The position numbers were made by a program, and so were the translations under genes. This document shows, piece after piece, positions 12,801-20,567 of a DNA stretch of 24,674 nt; the stretch's first letter is position 1, and each line of letters opens with the position of its first letter. The notes beneath the pieces were generated by a model. The model was not told the origin of the DNA. It saw only the letters and a list, made by a program, of their open reading frames with translations, and made no database searches. The DNA is from an uncultured Ruminococcus sp. (lineage in GTDB: Bacteria > Bacillota > Clostridia > Oscillospirales > Acutalibacteraceae): positions 1 through 24,674 of the forward strand of contig CACXGH010000155.1 in the NCBI GenBank assembly GCA_902767175.1, read 5' to 3'.

Positions 12801-15093
12801 CGTTTGATGATGTCCATGTAAGAGCAACATCGTTTACTGTTTCATCTCTTTCGTTGAATACATCTGCAGAAAGCTGAGTTGTGCCTGTCATAGAGTTATC
12901 GAGAACAACATCTGCATAGGGAAGTGCTCCGCCCACTGATTTTGTTACACCTCTGATAACAACGCTTGACGTAGTAAATACAGTAAAGTATGTGCTGAGT
13001 GTGTAACCTGACTCTGTTATCATTGTTATTGTAGCATTACCGTTGCCTACTGCCTTGAGATTGCCGGCATTGTCTATAGTAACAGCCTTTTTGTTGTCAG
13101 ATGTCCAGCGTGCTATCTTATCGTCATGTGCATAAGGCTTATTGGAGTCTATTGTAAGGTCTCCGCCAAGCTGCATTTTGGCACCAACATTAAGGTAGCT
13201 GTGGAATGTAGAGCTGTTTGTTGCCTTGTCAAGGATAGCGCCTCTTGTAGCTTTTTTCAGCACCTTGAGTTTGAAGGTCTTTTTAACTGAAGGAATTGCC
13301 TTTGAAGAAGCAACAACGGTTACAGTACCCTTAGCAAAGCCTGTAAGCTTAAGCTCGGTTGTTGTCATTGATGTTACATCAACATAGTCACTGTTGTTTG
13401 TGCCGTTGCCGATTATCTTCCATACGATAGTATCATCGGGAGAAGCTCCGTCCGCAGAAATAAGAGAGCCTGAGATAGCTATCTCATTCTGGTCGTAAAC
13501 ATTAACGGTGTCGCCTTCTTTGATATTTATTATCTTGCCGTCCTTCATATAAGTAAGAAGTACATCGGAGGAAACGATCTTATCCTCTACATTACAGGTA
13601 ATGTTAGCCTCAACACCAGAGTTCTTAGCTCTTGCGGTAATGGTAACAACACCCTTTGAAACGCCCTTGATAACCGCTGTCTGCTCGTTTGTATAAGCAC
13701 CTGTTACAGACGACTTTACGGTAGCGATCTTTGTGTTGGAGGATTTCCATTCGATCTCTTCGTCTGCGGTAGCGGGATACATAATTGCCTTTATTGTCTC
13801 GCTGTTGCCTACTCTTGTGGAGATAGTCTTTACTCCGAAGGAGATAGATGAAGCCTTTGTGACAACTCTGATATTTGCCTCAGCAAATACGTTCTGGTTT
13901 TCACCGTATACAGTGATCTTGGCATCGCCCTTGCCTACAGCCTTGATAAGACCCTTATCATCGACTGTAATGACATTCGGGTCGCTTGACTCCCATGTAA
14001 ATTCATCTGTAGCACCAGACTCATAGCCTGAGCCTGTGTATGTGGGAGTAGCTTCGTACTTGAGCTGTACACTCTTGTTAAGTTCAATTGCCGAAGGAGC
14101 ATTTGTAATCTTTAGTGCCTTGGCAGGATTTTCCTTAACTATAACCACATGGATATACTTAGGTACATTTTTATAACTTTCATAAGTTTTTGTAACTAAA
14201 TTGCCGTCCTCATCGTAATCATAATAATTTTTAGGACCATAGTTTGCATCTCTTGGTGTGGTCTCTGTCTTTTTACACTTAGCAATAATTGTAACGGTAC
14301 CGTTGAGTTTAGGTGTAAACAGACCGTCCGCATTAATTTCAGCCTTCTTTGTAGCTACCTGCTTCTCGTTCGCACCGCCTTCATAATCACCGTCAACCAC
14401 CTTCCACTCTATTGTGTCGGTAGAATCACTCGGAAGAGGCGAAGCATTGAACTGATACTTATGGTTTGCAATTGTCATTGTTGTAGTGGAGTTTGAAAGA
14501 TTATAGTCATTAAGATCAAGCAGGCTCTCTCCGTTCGACATATTAACAGACACTGAAATATCGGTAGCAGGCTTATATGTAATAATAGTTACGGTACGAT
14601 AAACCTCACCGCTGGAGGTTGTAAAATAAAGCTGAGTAGTACCGGGAGATTTCTCTACCCAATGCCTGTCCTCGCCTGTGCCCTCCCAATAACCGCCTGC
14701 AAGGGTAGCAGTAATGCTGCCTGTACCGCTTGAAGGAGCAGTAATGTCGACAATATCATCTGCGTCTCCGTCCTTGAAGAAACGGATCTTGTCGTTAATT
14801 GCAACACCGTTATCATTGCTTGCCACAATTTTGATCGTCTTTTTGACATTGTGGTATTTGCTGTCAGCGCCTGCTGCTTCGGAAGTATCAAGATAGATGA
14901 TAGGATTATCGCCCAGATCCTTGCCGTCCGAATCCAATACCTTCAGCTGGGTAGCAACAGCAGTAGCAGCCTGAGCAGTGATGCCTGCAGGGATAATACC
15001 TGAAACTGTGCCAACTGCACCGCAGGTAAAAAGAAGTGCTGCAGAAGAAGTTACAGCCAAGGCTTTTTTAAGCATTTGCTTTGTTTTTCCCAT
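9820..15093 (-). CDS. Giant secreted Ig-like repeat surface protein (1757 aa)
   Basis: Basic M-G-K-T-K-Q-M-L-K-K and a hydrophobic core lead to a likely signal cleavage near A-Q-A (40-42). Big_2-type Ig domains follow from about 330 to 803; W-x-S-S-[ND]-x-x-[IV]-x-T-V lines and G-x-A-x-I-T-V ends are seen near 366-394, 448-487, 663-690 and 760-787, and again at 1126-1203. Three MBG-like units end in Y-T-G-T-Y or Y-S-G-T-F (about 810-885, 890-965, 1050-1124). A segment with three paired C-x(2-4)-C motifs sits at 966-1045. Six repeats of exactly 92 residues (1206-1757) end the protein, with W-T-T-V-Q-N-Y and Y-x-V-x-V-K-V-K-D as landmarks; such repeats are often annotated as triple-tyrosine (Y_Y_Y). 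No LPxTG, SLH or dockerin anchor is visible, so attachment is unclear. Adhesion or glycan binding is inferred. AAAAGGAGA lies about 12 bases before the ATG. Confidence 0.9.
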   Translation of the reverse strand: MGKTKQMLKKALAVTSSAALLFTCGAVGTVSGIIPAGITAQAATAVATQLKVLDSDGKDLGDNPIIYLDTSEAAGADSKYHNVKKTIKIVASNDNGVAINDKIRFFKDGDADDIVDITAPSSGTGSITATLAGGYWEGTGEDRHWVEKSPGTTQLYFTTSSGEVYRTVTIITYKPATDISVSVNMSNGESLLDLNDYNLSNSTTTMTIANHKYQFNASPLPSDSTDTIEWKVVDGDYEGGANEKQVATKKAEINADGLFTPKLNGTVTIIAKCKKTETTPRDANYGPKNYYDYDEDGNLVTKTYESYKNVPKYIHVVIVKENPAKALKITNAPSAIELNKSVQLKYEATPTYTGSGYESGATDEFTWESSDPNVITVDDKGLIKAVGKGDAKITVYGENQNVFAEANIRVVTKASSISFGVKTISTRVGNSETIKAIMYPATADEEIEWKSSNTKIATVKSSVTGAYTNEQTAVIKGVSKGVVTITARAKNSGVEANITCNVEDKIVSSDVLLTYMKDGKIINIKEGDTVNVYDQNEIAISGSLISADGASPDDTIVWKIIGNGTNNSDYVDVTSMTTTELKLTGFAKGTVTVVASSKAIPSVKKTFKLKVLKKATRGAILDKATNSSTFHSYLNVGAKMQLGGDLTIDSNKPYAHDDKIARWTSDNKKAVTIDNAGNLKAVGNGNATITMITESGYTLSTYFTVFTTSSVVIRGVTKSVGGALPYADVVLDNSMTGTTQLSADVFNERDETVNDVALTWTSSNEAVATVDENGVVTGRQVGDAKITVKSGNKTDTCIVHVTYPIESGSLRVSNVYYSPKATEYRPEVIVYAGDENGGLQHILKEGKDYTITYSNNKNVGDTGYVEIKGKGSYTGTYTSPFYIYPKDLAAGDISFAAIADQELKKSNYETGTRPVIKLVHEGYRLVENKDYTVYYSGNNVPGEATAMITGIGNYSGTFTANFKVYCNHSDCTDQIIYEPTCQDEGLSNATCNICGHTFERVLPVKNHTFVAGEKVEPTYFSDGYTVYNCSVCGTTEKRDFVPALHRVAVDYIDINVPQTNFVYDGTVHLPEINVSYNNIPLYADSDYSLSYLNKTSKKVGDYTVKIAFKGAYTGTYTVNYSILPVATSITLSNKTLKMFTGESGAITATATPAKAAGGIVWSSDNEYIVSVDQNGKLLAVSEGTAVVTATSGTRTAKCTVTVAAAPFSNNSTLSAEKIKLGQTVTVKFAASGSKKPYQYSVQYKEINASSWTTATAFSANTKGSFKPAKLGTYLVRAKIKDSKGNISNKDFVLVVEKALKNNSSLLNTTVTYPDSTEIICAGEGGDGTIQYHVSYKHSASKVWITLQDYSVNKYITFYPSKTGSYSIKVRAMDDNGTVVVKTLSLNVLKPLVNKTKVTPLKLTVGGKVSVVCSATGGNAPYQYKIDYKKSSDSKWTSVQNYSSNAKATITPTSAGYYRAQIIVKDAKGKEIYKLVDFQVFDKLTLTAKADKEKITAGESFTVTAAGKGGDGSYKYAVYTKKSTQTKWTTVQNYKVGSSVSILAASAGTYNVRVKVKDGNNKVATQEFSVKVVKVLNNYSKLLSTNIIVGARAVVTCKATGGETAYNYAVYYRKAGASSWTTVQNYSTTAKAYIKPDEAGEYEVLVKVKDANGKVAEKQLTFKAADKLVNDSTLSASSVKVNETVKLKFAAKGGEGYYTYYACYVKAGTSTTVTLQKYAATKDISFSIKTAGTYTVKAKVMDAAGKIVIKKFTLTVTK

Positions 15094-15142
15094 TTGTATT
15101 CAATTCTCCTTTTCTGAAATTTCAAGGCTCATGCTTCTTTCT

Positions 15143-15191
15143 GTCCGATAACCTCCCTTCAATGATCCTGAAAAGATCATAATTACCGGAC
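15143..15191 (-). promoter_or_regulatory. Structured leader RNA element of the 1757-aa protein gene
   Basis: Within the roughly 118-nt leader, GTCCGGTAA pairs with TTATCGGAC (15183-15191 with 15143-15151; 9 bp with one G-U). It encloses a second hairpin, ATGATC/GATCAT (15175-15180 with 15162-15167), and the unpaired strand TGAAGGGAGG. The inner strand contains a ribosome-binding-site-like GGGAGG far from the start codon. I match it to no known riboswitch. It could be a cis-regulatory or mRNA-stabilising fold. Confidence 0.45.
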
Positions 15192-15218
15192 TCCGGAACC
15201 ACAAACCATATCAAGAAT

Positions 15219-15247
15219 ATTTTATCATTATATAACAATATTGTCAA
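15219..15247 (-). promoter_or_regulatory. Promoter for the 1757-aa surface protein gene
   Basis: On the minus strand TTGACA (15242-15247), a 17-base spacer and TAAAAT (15219-15224) stand ahead of a long leader. The predicted start at about 15212 leaves about 118 bases before the ATG, unusually long for this window. Confidence 0.8.
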
Positions 15248-15321
15248 CGGCTGTTTATTCATATTTATTACATTAAACAATCGGTTAATTCCGATTTTAT
15301 CGGAGTTTCAGTAAAGCACAG

Positions 15322-15356
15322 ACAAAAAAGAGGCACCTGTCATGCCTCAGGTGCCT
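15322..15356 (-). terminator. Terminator overlapping the esterase stop codon
   Basis: On the minus strand AGGCACCTG and CAGGTGCCT (15348-15356 with 15331-15339) form a 9-bp stem followed by CTTTTTTG. The 5' arm lies in the last codons of the esterase gene and the TGA is in the loop, so the gene and its terminator share sequence. Confidence 0.88.
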
Positions 15357-16275
15357 TATAGATAAAGCTCTTTATTTCGTTTGTAAGCCGTTTTGTTTCG
15401 GGTGTGGTGTCTCCGAGAGTACCGAAGGTATGAAAGGCTCCGTCAAAAACTATTGTCTTAACCTCTGTTCCTGCCTTTTCGAGCAGGCTGTCAAGCTCAA
15501 TACTGTCAGCATAGAGTGATTCATGCTCCTCACAGGTTATGAATGTCGGAGGGAATCCGGAAAAATCTCCGTAATATGGAGATATCTCGTAATCAGTCGG
15601 GTCTGCCGTACCTAAGTATATTTCATTCACTGTGTTTTTGAGTCCCTTTTTGATAATGAAATCATTGTTTATATCATCGTTTATTGTCCTGTCAAGTGCT
15701 CCCGAAAGGTCAATATAAGGTGAATGAAGTATAACTGATGCCGGCAGTTCTTTCCCCTTCGCCTTAAGCCTTAATACAAGCGAAAGACAAAGTCCTGCTC
15801 CTGCACTGTCTCCTGCAAGGATTATTTTTCCGTCCGGCGCAAGATTTCTTATACTTCCGAAAACGCTCTCGCATTCATCAAGAGCCTTGGGAAACTTATT
15901 CTCCGGAGACAGCGAATAATCGACCATCACGACGCTGCAGCCTGTTCTCATTGCAAGTGTCTCTGCATATCTGCGCTGATAAGGCGCAATGCCGAATACG
16001 AAAGCTCCTCCGTGGAGGTAAAGTATCGTATCACCTGTTCTTTCTCCCAACGCAGCAGTAACCTCAACAAGAACTCCTCCGAAGCCTTTCTTCTTGGTGA
16101 GAACTCCCCTTCTCTGCTTTTTCGGTATTCCGCCGCCGCTGATTTTTTCTCTGAGCTCACTCAGCTCAGAATCGGTCAGCTTTTCTCCGGACGGAATTCT
16201 TGAAAATATCTTCTGAACACCTCGGACTGCAAGCTTCATTTTAAGGGATCGTGCTTTTCTTTTTTCGATAGACAT
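15340..16275 (-). CDS. HSL-family alpha/beta hydrolase (esterase)
   Basis: The 311-residue protein has the hormone-sensitive-lipase family layout, the usual length for these carboxylesterases. The oxyanion-hole motif H-G-G-A-F is at 88-92 and the nucleophile elbow G-D-S-A-G at 155-159 (Ser157). V-D-Y-S-L-S-P-E-N-K-F-P (118-129) is typical of the family. His282 in F-D-G-A-F-H-T-F is the catalytic histidine. The acid position, normally Asp in a D-x-L segment, appears to be Glu252 in E-E-H-E-S-L, if I have aligned it correctly. It probably hydrolyses short acyl or acetyl esters; the substrate cannot be read. There is no signal peptide, so it is cytoplasmic. AAGGGTG lies about 8 bases before the ATG. 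The radC gene ends 40 nt upstream on the same strand, so the pair is likely one transcript. Confidence 0.88.
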   Translation of the reverse strand: MSIEKRKARSLKMKLAVRGVQKIFSRIPSGEKLTDSELSELREKISGGGIPKKQRRGVLTKKKGFGGVLVEVTAALGERTGDTILYLHGGAFVFGIAPYQRRYAETLAMRTGCSVVMVDYSLSPENKFPKALDECESVFGSIRNLAPDGKIILAGDSAGAGLCLSLVLRLKAKGKELPASVILHSPYIDLSGALDRTINDDINNDFIIKKGLKNTVNEIYLGTADPTDYEISPYYGDFSGFPPTFITCEEHESLYADSIELDSLLEKAGTEVKTIVFDGAFHTFGTLGDTTPETKRLTNEIKSFIYKAPEA

Positions 16276-16315
16276 TTTTCAACACCCTTTTTATAATAAT
16301 ATTATCTTTACGGAA

Positions 16316-17023
16316 TCACGGCTCGCCGAAACAGCCCCTGCATCTCTTCATTTTTGACATAAGCCCATAATCATTTTCGGCAAAAATAATATGCTCCTGA
16401 AGCACTGTGCCAACCGACCTCATAGAAGCGAAAATCTTCTTAGTGATATTAATGTCATTATCTGACGGGATAGGCACACCGCTCGGGTGGTTATGGGATA
16501 TAACAGCACCTGCGGCTCTGTATTTTATACAAAGATGATTCAGTTCCCTTATATTGACATCGGCTTCCGATATATTGCCGCGAAAAACTATATCACAGAA
16601 CAGCAGCTTATTTTCATCATCGAGAAGCATAAGGACGACCTGTTCTTCTTTCTTTCCGATATAATACGGGAATATCATATCAACAATAATTTCAGGTTTA
16701 TCAAAGACGGTATCCTTTTTCAGCTTTTCATTTTGAGCAAAGCGATAATAAGCACTCAGCGGAGTTATCATTCCGAGCAAAACAAGTGACTGAGAGTTTA
16801 TCTGTGTATTATCAAATGACGAAGCAGGAGCTTCAAAGACCTTCTTCAGCACCTCATATTCCTCGATCAGCTCATCTGAAAGAGCTTCAGCTGTTTTCTC
16901 AGGTGCGCTGTAACACAACATCAGCTCAAGCACCTCTTTATCATTCAGGGCATTTATTCCCCTGGTAAGATATGTATCAAGCAAAGCCTGAAATCTGCTG
17001 CCCGAGTCTTTGACTTCCTTCAT
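16316..17023 (-). CDS. radC: RadC/JAB-domain protein with intact JAMM motif
   Basis: The ATG at 17021-17023 follows GGGAG by about 9 bases, giving 235 residues. Longer open frame exists back to a TTG at 17083, but that TTG is part of the -35 element. The N-terminal half has the RadC helical region (L-N-D-K-E-V-L-E-L-M-L-C-Y-S-A-P). The C-terminal JAB domain carries the full metal-binding motif H-N-H-P-S-G-x(4)-S-x-x-D: His177, His179, Ser187, Asp190. This contrasts with the paralogue at 2637-3329. RadC proteins are presumed zinc metalloproteases or hydrolases; the old DNA-repair assignment is doubtful. The stretch L-L-D-D-E-N-K-L-L-F-C (133-143) is typical of the family. The esterase gene follows at 40 nt. 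Confidence 0.9.
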   Translation of the reverse strand: MKEVKDSGSRFQALLDTYLTRGINALNDKEVLELMLCYSAPEKTAEALSDELIEEYEVLKKVFEAPASSFDNTQINSQSLVLLGMITPLSAYYRFAQNEKLKKDTVFDKPEIIVDMIFPYYIGKKEEQVVLMLLDDENKLLFCDIVFRGNISEADVNIRELNHLCIKYRAAGAVISHNHPSGVPIPSDNDINITKKIFASMRSVGTVLQEHIIFAENDYGLMSKMKRCRGCFGEP

Positions 17024-17054
17024 TTTATTCTTCTCCCGATTCTTTGATAATCCT

Positions 17055-17083
17055 ATTATATAACAAAAATATAGTTTTGGCAA
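17055..17083 (-). promoter_or_regulatory. Promoter for radC-esterase
   Basis: On the minus strand TTGCCA (17078-17083) and a perfect TATAAT (17055-17060) are 17 bases apart, placing the start about 25 bases before the chosen ATG at 17023. Confidence 0.8.
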
Positions 17084-17107
17084 TGAAAAACCCTTTATTA
17101 TTTCAAC

Positions 17108-17149
17108 ATTATATAAAACGACCTTGCCGTTTTTCCGGCAGGGTCGTTT
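17108..17149 (-). terminator. Terminator of the DUF2325-ABC transporter operon
   Basis: On the minus strand a 14-bp stem (17136-17149 with 17116-17129, one G-U pair) has a 6-base loop and ends in TTTTATATAAT, 11 bases after the permease stop codon. Confidence 0.88.
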
Positions 17150-17159
17150 CGGGGAATCG

Positions 17160-19481
17160 TTATTCTATATCTTTGATAGCTTCATTCATAGCTGTGCGTC
17201 TTACTCTCCTGCATTCGATAAGATATGTAAACAGGAAACAGAGAGTTCCCACAGCGAGCATTTCGGGATACAGCCACGGGTCAATATGAAAGCTCATCCA
17301 GCCGTTATAGCGCTGCATCATAACATAATACAGCACTTTAATAAGAACTGCATTCAGCGGCATACTTATAAGCATGGACAAAAGCACAACTATACCCGTT
17401 GAAGCCTGATAAAGCCCCGATATCTCCGTACTGTTATAGCCGAGTATTTTCAGAACAGAAACGGATCGTGCATTTCTTTCCGTTATCATCTTAGAAAGAA
17501 TATATATCATAAGGATATATATAGCAATAGCAAACACCGCAAACAGCTTTACAAAACCAACCGAGTTTTCGAGCTGATCGGCTGCGGCTGTAAGATCGTT
17601 TCTTCCTATCACGGTAGCAATATACATTTCATCAATATCGGTTATCTTATTATTACAGAAATATCCTGTATAGTAGTCGGGATCTGTACCGAAAACCGTT
17701 CTGAAATTATCAATACCCGTAAATACACACAGTGCCGGCGGATAATCATAGCTTTCAGCATTTACGAAGGTATATTCCTTGCCCGAGTATTTTTCATGAA
17801 AATGCACAGACGCTCCATCGCTGATACTGTATTTATCCGTAAACGCTGAGGAAAAATAGAACCTGTCGTCTGAAAGATCGACATTTTTAACATACTGTGA
17901 ATTTTCAGTAATGCCATAAATCGTAATATCCTCACCGTTATCATTCTTTAGTGTATACACAGCGAATTTCTCTGCTGTGGTCTCACTTGTATCTGCAGGA
18001 GCTTTAAGTATGTACTGATTTTCCGCTATGATATTATCAACGACCGTATCCCGGAAGCTGTCGAGAAGCGGTGTCCACATGAGGCTGAACATCAGCAGCA
18101 GGTCAGCGAAAAGAATTCCTGCAAACAGGACTATATATGCCTGATAGTTGCGAAGTATTACACGGAGCCTGAATCTCGTCCTGAAGCTGCCGAATTTCAG
18201 CGGCAGGCTTCTTCCCTTTTTCTTTCTTTTCAGTTCCCTTCTGAGGAATTGCAGCGGAGGAAGAGACAGCAGTTTCATCAGCACCGCAAGCTCTACCAAA
18301 AGAACTATAGCAACAGGAACAAATGTAGTCAGAACAAAAGCCTCTGCATTTATATGAGGAGTATATACAGGGAACGAATACGAACCGTAATACATTGATG
18401 CACAAACACCGTTCATAAATGTATAGCCTATGACATTTCCGAGAACTGCGGCAATAAAGGTAATTATTATTGTACTTATCATGTAATGTCCGACAAGCTC
18501 TTCTCTGCGGTAGCCGGAAGCCCTCAGCGTTCCAATTACAGAAGCTTCCTGTTCAACTGTGCTTTTGGCTGTTATTGCAGCCGCAAGAGCAATTACAGCA
18601 ACAGTGATATACAGAAGCCACATTACAATATTCTTATCGCCGCCGACATCTTCCGTAGCCATATTTATTGCAGAATTGGCATCTGAAGGAATATAATCTG
18701 TCAGGACAGGTACACTATCAGCCTCAGCCATGTATTTTTCTGCATTCTGAGGTGAAAGAGCTATTTTTTTCTTTATTTCCTCAATTGCATTTTCAGAATA
18801 TCCGGCGAGAGCATTCATGATTTTTTCGCTTTTGTCATGTTTTTCCTGCTCATTCAAGGAACGGTCGTTGTATGTCCATGCATAATTGTAATTCAGCCCC
18901 GAAGCGTTAAATTCCTCAAATGCCTTATCAGTTACAAGAGCAACACAAAAATCAAGAGCATTAAACATAAAATCCGTGTTTTTCTTATACAGTGAGGTAT
19001 AATCCGGTATTACAGAAAATCCCGTTACATGAAAGCTCCTGCCCTCTATAACAATATTATCTCCGACTGAAATATTATTGTTTTTAGCATAAAGTCTGTC
19101 TATGGAAATCTCATCATCATTCCGCGGCAGCTCTCCGCTGTATGTTTCGGGAAGGTTCACCTCATCTCTGACTTTATATATTCTCATCAGATGACCGTTT
19201 TCCAGCGTCTTTTCCTTATACAGCAGTTCAGATACGGCAGAGTCATTATCCGATATGATTTTTTTCATACCGTCATCTATCGGAGCCGACAAAGTAAAAT
19301 GACCGTCCTCTGTGATAAATCTGTCATAGTTTTCTGCCAGACGTGCTGACAAGCTTCCTGTAGCAATAAAGTAGCCCGAACAAAATCCTATAGTAAGAAG
19401 GAGGAACAGAAACAGTGCGGTATTCTTTCCCGCATTTCGTTTAAGCTCTCTCGGAAGCCGTTTATAAAGAGGATTTTTCAT
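17160..19481 (-). CDS. ABC transporter permease, MacB/FtsX-like
   Basis: The ATG at 19481 follows GGAGG by 6 bases; that binding site overlaps the stop codon of the ATPase gene, so translation is coupled. The 773-residue protein has a first membrane segment at about 18-40 (A-L-F-L-F-L-L-L-T-I-G-F) and a large external domain (about 41-280). Three segments of an FtsX domain follow (about 285-303, 333-355, 381-404), then a basic loop. A second anchor (about 448-468) leads to a second external domain and three closing segments. This duplicated FtsX layout with big external domains is typical of Firmicute permeases for peptides, lipids or lipoproteins. Substrate cannot be deduced. It works with the ATPase encoded just upstream. 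Confidence 0.9.
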   Translation of the reverse strand: MKNPLYKRLPRELKRNAGKNTALFLFLLLTIGFCSGYFIATGSLSARLAENYDRFITEDGHFTLSAPIDDGMKKIISDNDSAVSELLYKEKTLENGHLMRIYKVRDEVNLPETYSGELPRNDDEISIDRLYAKNNNISVGDNIVIEGRSFHVTGFSVIPDYTSLYKKNTDFMFNALDFCVALVTDKAFEEFNASGLNYNYAWTYNDRSLNEQEKHDKSEKIMNALAGYSENAIEEIKKKIALSPQNAEKYMAEADSVPVLTDYIPSDANSAINMATEDVGGDKNIVMWLLYITVAVIALAAAITAKSTVEQEASVIGTLRASGYRREELVGHYMISTIIITFIAAVLGNVIGYTFMNGVCASMYYGSYSFPVYTPHINAEAFVLTTFVPVAIVLLVELAVLMKLLSLPPLQFLRRELKRKKKGRSLPLKFGSFRTRFRLRVILRNYQAYIVLFAGILFADLLLMFSLMWTPLLDSFRDTVVDNIIAENQYILKAPADTSETTAEKFAVYTLKNDNGEDITIYGITENSQYVKNVDLSDDRFYFSSAFTDKYSISDGASVHFHEKYSGKEYTFVNAESYDYPPALCVFTGIDNFRTVFGTDPDYYTGYFCNNKITDIDEMYIATVIGRNDLTAAADQLENSVGFVKLFAVFAIAIYILMIYILSKMITERNARSVSVLKILGYNSTEISGLYQASTGIVVLLSMLISMPLNAVLIKVLYYVMMQRYNGWMSFHIDPWLYPEMLAVGTLCFLFTYLIECRRVRRTAMNEAIKDIE

Positions 19482-19492
19482 AACTGTCCTCC

Positions 19493-20191
19493 TTACCATT
19501 CAAGCTCCTCAACAGGGAGCTTTACTTCATTTTCCTTATTGCTGCGTATTGCTCCGTCACGAAGCTTTATCACTCTGTCAGCCATATTTTTCAGCGCATC
19601 GTTATGCGTAACCATTATAACGGTGTTTCCGCAGGTGCGGTTTACCTCCTCAATAAGCTTTAATATCTCCTTGGAGGTCTTATAGTCAAGTGCGCCCGTT
19701 GGCTCATCACAGAGAAGTATTTCCGGACGCTTTATTATAGCTCTGCCGATAGATGTTCTCTGCTGCTGACCTCCCGAAAGCTGATTCGGCATCTTATCCT
19801 TATGCTCCCATAATCCGAGCATATGCAGCATTTCATCGACATTCATCGGATCATCGCTGAGATATGCTCCGACCTCGATATTCTCACGCACCGTAAGGTC
19901 AGGCACAAGATTATATGCCTGAAAAACGTAGCCCAAGTGTTTTCTTCTGTACACGGACAGTTTTTTCTCATTCATGTCCTCAAGCTTTTCGTCACCTATA
20001 AAAATCGAGCCTTCATCGGGACTTTCAATTCCGCCTATGATATTCAGCAATGTCGATTTTCCCGAGCCGGAGGGTCCGAGCAGCACGCAAATACTGCCGC
20101 TCTCTATTGTACAGCTTATACCCTTAAGCACAGTGTTCTTGTTGTCACCGCTTCCGAAGGACTTTGTTATTCCTTCAAGCTTCAATTGCAT
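19493..20191 (-). CDS. ABC transporter ATP-binding protein, LolD/MacB type
   Basis: The ATG at 20191 follows AAAGGAAGT by 8 bases, giving 232 residues, the normal size. Longer open frame upstream would overlap the DUF2325 gene and lacks a binding site. All ATPase motifs are present: Walker A G-P-S-G-S-G-K-S-T (39-47), the Q-loop in V-F-Q-A-Y-N-L (89-95), signature L-S-G-G-Q-Q-Q-R (138-145), Walker B I-L-L-C-D-E-P-T-G-A-L-D (158-169) with Glu163, and the switch His196. The sequence style (P-T-G-A-L-D) places it with the MacB/LolD group that powers FtsX-like permeases. The permease gene follows directly. The DUF2325 gene ends 19 nt upstream. Confidence 0.94.
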   Translation of the reverse strand: MQLKLEGITKSFGSGDNKNTVLKGISCTIESGSICVLLGPSGSGKSTLLNIIGGIESPDEGSIFIGDEKLEDMNEKKLSVYRRKHLGYVFQAYNLVPDLTVRENIEVGAYLSDDPMNVDEMLHMLGLWEHKDKMPNQLSGGQQQRTSIGRAIIKRPEILLCDEPTGALDYKTSKEILKLIEEVNRTCGNTVIMVTHNDALKNMADRVIKLRDGAIRSNKENEVKLPVEELEW

Positions 20192-20210
20192 ATTATTACT
20201 TCCTTTCGGT

Positions 20211-20489
20211 TTATCCGGCATATCTTGAAAGTATACTCTTGAGTGCAGCCTTGGAGCCGGAATGTGCACGCTCAACGGGAATGTTCATGCTTTTGGCTCC
20301 GTCAAGAGCACACCTTACCATTTTATGCGACATCGTTCCTGTAAAAAGCACCATCAAGTCGGGCTTTCCGATATTCTGCAGACCTCTGCACATTTTCGGA
20401 TATATCTTTGCCTTGCAGTCATAAGACTTACAAAGCTCCATGTATTCCCTTACCATACATTCATTTCCGCCTACTATTACCAAGCTCAT
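20211..20489 (-). CDS. DUF2325 domain protein
   Basis: The 92-residue protein matches DUF2325 in length and pattern: a Rossmann-like start M-S-L-V-I-V-G-G-N-E (1-10), L-M-V-L-F-T-G-T-M-S-H-K-M (45-57) and a closing V-E-R-A-H-S-G-S-K-A-A-L (72-83). The His/Ser pairs S-H and H-S-G-S are the usual conserved positions. Cysteines occur at 11, 20, 25, 34 and 60. The function of the family is not established; nucleotide or metal sensing is sometimes supposed. AAAAGGAGA stands 7 bases before the ATG. As the first gene ahead of an ABC transporter, behind an operator-like palindrome, it may sense the same signal that controls the transporter; this is inference. Confidence 0.85.
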   Translation of the reverse strand: MSLVIVGGNECMVREYMELCKSYDCKAKIYPKMCRGLQNIGKPDLMVLFTGTMSHKMVRCALDGAKSMNIPVERAHSGSKAALKSILSRYAG

Positions 20490-20514
20490 ATTTCTTCTCC
20501 TTTTCTTATCTTTG

Positions 20515-20532
20515 AGTTAGATATGTCTAACT
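20515..20532. promoter_or_regulatory. 18-bp palindromic operator at the ABC-operon start site
   Basis: AGTTAGA and TCTAACT form perfect 7-bp arms around TATG. The palindrome begins 6 bases after the -10 box, covering the expected transcription start, a classic repressor position. The TTAG...CTAA form is reminiscent of DtxR/IdeR-family iron or manganese operators, but I cannot name the regulator. No regulator gene lies nearby in the window. Confidence 0.65.
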
Positions 20533-20538
20533 ATTATC

Positions 20539-20567
20539 AGTTTAATACATCTTACCTGATTTGTCAA
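20539..20567 (-). promoter_or_regulatory. Promoter of the DUF2325-ABC transporter operon
   Basis: On the minus strand TTGACA (20562-20567), a 17-base spacer and TAAACT (20539-20544) lie about 50 bases before the DUF2325 ATG. The operator palindrome follows at once downstream. Confidence 0.72.

Noticed and set aside
15094..15212. c-di-GMP or other known riboswitch in the long leader
   Set aside because: Conserved core sequences of the c-di-GMP-I and -II aptamers are not present; only a generic two-stem fold can be supported.
17024..17083. TTG start extending RadC by 20 residues
   Set aside because: The TTG is part of the -35 box of a good promoter and the transcript would start downstream of it.
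17160..20489. Lantibiotic or bacitracin resistance (BceAB) transporter
   Set aside because: The permease has a duplicated FtsX layout with two large external domains, and no two-component system is adjacent, so I keep the general MacB/FtsX call.
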